From assembly GCA_043779285.1 (NCBI GenBank), contig JAYWEL010000280.1, positions 1 through 15,209 of the forward strand: a stretch of DNA of 15,209 nt. Direction: 5' to 3'. Of the stretch, positions 14,140 to 15,209 are shown piece after piece. The notes under the pieces were generated by a model, which ran no database searches, was not told the origin of the DNA, and saw only the letters and a list, made by a program, of their open reading frames with translations. The translations under genes were made by a program, and so were the position numbers. The DNA is from MGR-bin208 sp043779285 (lineage in GTDB: Bacteria > Bacteroidota > Bacteroidia > Chitinophagales > Chitinophagaceae). Each line of letters begins with the position of its first letter. Position 1 is the first letter of the stretch.

Positions 14140-15209
14140 TCGGGCAACGGTAGTTCAACATAAAATGTTGCTCCTTCATCTGCATTACTATCAAACCAGA
14201 TTTTTCCCTGAGCCTGTTCGGCAATGGTTTTACACATGGCCAAGCCCAAGCCGGTGCCTGAAGATTTAGTTGTGAAGTTTGGCGTAAATATCTTTTCTTT
14301 CATGTCTGTATCTATACCCTCTCCATTATCAGCAACCGTTATCAATACTTTTTCATTTACTATTTCAGTTTTAATAAAAATGTCACAGCGGCTTTTATAC
14401 CGGCATGCTTCCACTGCATTACTCAGCAAATTTGTAACCAAGCGGTTTATCTGTGTTTTATCCGCATTCAACATAATGCTTTCTGCTACTGGTTGCCAGT
14501 GTATGTCAACTTTAGGATTAGAACCATACAACTCTTTTAATGAATCAATAATTTTCACCAAATCAAAACGTTCTTTTTTTACAATACTGATATTTGCAAA
14601 CTGAGAAAAGTCGGATGCAATTTTAGATAAATGATCTATTTGTTCTACCATGGTTTTAGAAACATTTTTTGTCAACTCCTTTACATTCAACTGATCTTCT
14701 GCCATGGCTTTCTGCAGATATTGAATGCTCAATTTCATGGGTGTTAGTGGATTTTTAATTTCGTGTGCAACCTGTCTGGCCATTTCTCTCCAGGCAGATT
14801 CCCGTTCACTTTTTGCAAGCTCAGTTGCACTAACTTCTAATTTGCGAACCATTTTATTATATTCCTTAACCAAATCACCAATCTCATCATCCCTATTCCA
14901 TTCTACTTCTTCATTCAAACTGCCTAAATTTATTCCCTTCATTTTATTGCTGATAATAGAAAATGAACTGGTGATCCGATTCGTTATCAGTAAAGCCAAC
15001 AAACCGGCAATCAAAAATATAAATGCATTCAGATTGATGATGGTCACTAAAAAATTAGAGATCTCCTGGTTCAAATCATTTTGTGAAGTAAAGTAAGGGA
15101 TGTTTAAATAAGCGTATACCTGTCCCTGGGAATCCCGTACAGGGGCATAAATGCTTAAATATGCCAGTTTACCTACTTTCTCCTCCTGTAAATGCCTGAC
15201 CTCTCTTAA
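14136..15209 (-). CDS. NtrY-like sensor histidine kinase, N-terminus cut by window edge
   Basis: The frame stays open from the stop at 14136 to the right edge (357 residues), so the gene is 5'-truncated. The TTG at 15074 is not its start, because conserved-looking extracytoplasmic sequence (YAPVRDSQGQVYAYLNIPYF) precedes it in frame. From the edge: the end of a periplasmic sensor region (1-55), a membrane helix (about 55-75), a HAMP linker (about 76-125), the HisKA H-box AHEIKNPLTP (phospho-acceptor His encoded at 14763-14765), then an ATPase domain with N-box NLLSNAVEA, G1 box ADNGEGI, F-box FTPNFTTK and G2 box GTGLGL. All motifs needed for autophosphorylation are present. The layout resembles NtrY-type inner-membrane kinases. 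The signal and the response regulator are not in the window. Confidence 0.92.
   Translation of the reverse strand, partial: LREVRHLQEEKVGKLAYLSIYAPVRDSQGQVYAYLNIPYFTSQNDLNQEISNFLVTIINLNAFIFLIAGLLALLITNRITSSFSIISNKMKGINLGSLNEEVEWNRDDEIGDLVKEYNKMVRKLEVSATELAKSERESAWREMARQVAHEIKNPLTPMKLSIQYLQKAMAEDQLNVKELTKNVSKTMVEQIDHLSKIASDFSQFANISIVKKERFDLVKIIDSLKELYGSNPKVDIHWQPVAESIMLNADKTQINRLVTNLLSNAVEACRYKSRCDIFIKTEIVNEKVLITVADNGEGIDTDMKEKIFTPNFTTKSSGTGLGLAMCKTIAEQAQGKIWFDSNADEGATFYVELPLPD

Noticed and set aside
14224..14604. Plus-strand 126-codon frame (and the similar one at 14725-15096)
   Set aside because: Both are antisense to the kinase ATPase, HisKA and HAMP regions, and the composition is that of a reverse-frame shadow.
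15072..15074. TTG at 15074 as the histidine kinase start
   Set aside because: The frame continues open to the right edge with 45 more residues that look like the extracytoplasmic sensor end, so this is an internal Leu codon and the gene is truncated by the window.
1..15209. Insertion sequences, phage genes, toxin-antitoxin or defence genes, CRISPR
   Set aside because: No transposase, integrase, long terminal inverted repeat, repeat-spacer array or known defence domain was found. The genes are ordinary chromosomal ones with even base composition.

Overview
The window is an AT-rich stretch of chromosome from a member of the Bacteroidota, most likely the Chitinophagales/Chitinophagaceae (phylum call firm, family call tentative). 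Support for the phylum comes from four observations. Promoter-like sites fit the Bacteroidota -33 TTTG / -7 TAnnTTTG pattern, three of them with exactly 19 bases between the boxes. The tmRNA encodes a tag that starts with Gly and ends in YAMAA. Shine-Dalgarno sequences are largely absent. The protein set (large S9 peptidase, GH3-like protein, YtxJ, Lys/Ala-rich histone-like protein) is typical of the phylum. No mobile element, CRISPR array, phage gene or recognisable defence island is visible, and most of the window is housekeeping.

Left part (1-5141, all on the minus strand): a secreted S9 prolyl-oligopeptidase-type peptidase cut by the left edge, a DMT/EamA transporter, a DPM1-type polyprenol-phosphate mannosyltransferase that starts with TTG, and a DnaQ-like 3'-5' exonuclease with an ExoX-like tail. 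Gaps are 43-78 bases, so partial co-transcription is possible. Divergent from these (5318-5794, plus strand) is a two-gene unit: a 41-residue lipoprotein followed after 18 bases by the bacillithiol-associated redox protein YtxJ. A two-CBS-domain protein follows from its own promoter (6077-6505).

Middle (6534-11213): a perfect palindromic terminator lies between the CBS gene and the tmRNA gene ssrA (minus strand, 6577-6946). Upstream of ssrA is a minus-strand cluster, GH3-like protein - dxr - rseP, joining an acyl-adenylate-forming enzyme of unknown role, the second step of the MEP isoprenoid pathway, and the site-2 intramembrane protease.

Right part (11268-15209): rplU-rpmA (ribosomal proteins L21 and L27) are read from a very good promoter with a small leader hairpin. 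A 77-residue protein made almost wholly of KKAAP/KKAAA pentads follows with its own promoter and terminator. Next is a PolX-type protein that keeps its HhH and PHP domains but appears to have lost the catalytic aspartates of its polymerase domain. A NtrY-like sensor histidine kinase, cut by the right edge, converges on it and the two stop codons overlap.

The items most worth a second look are the tiny lipoprotein paired with ytxJ, the polymerase-dead PolX, the recently duplicated pentad repeats of the histone-like gene, and the GH3-dxr-rseP cluster. None amounts to a clearly new multi-gene system.
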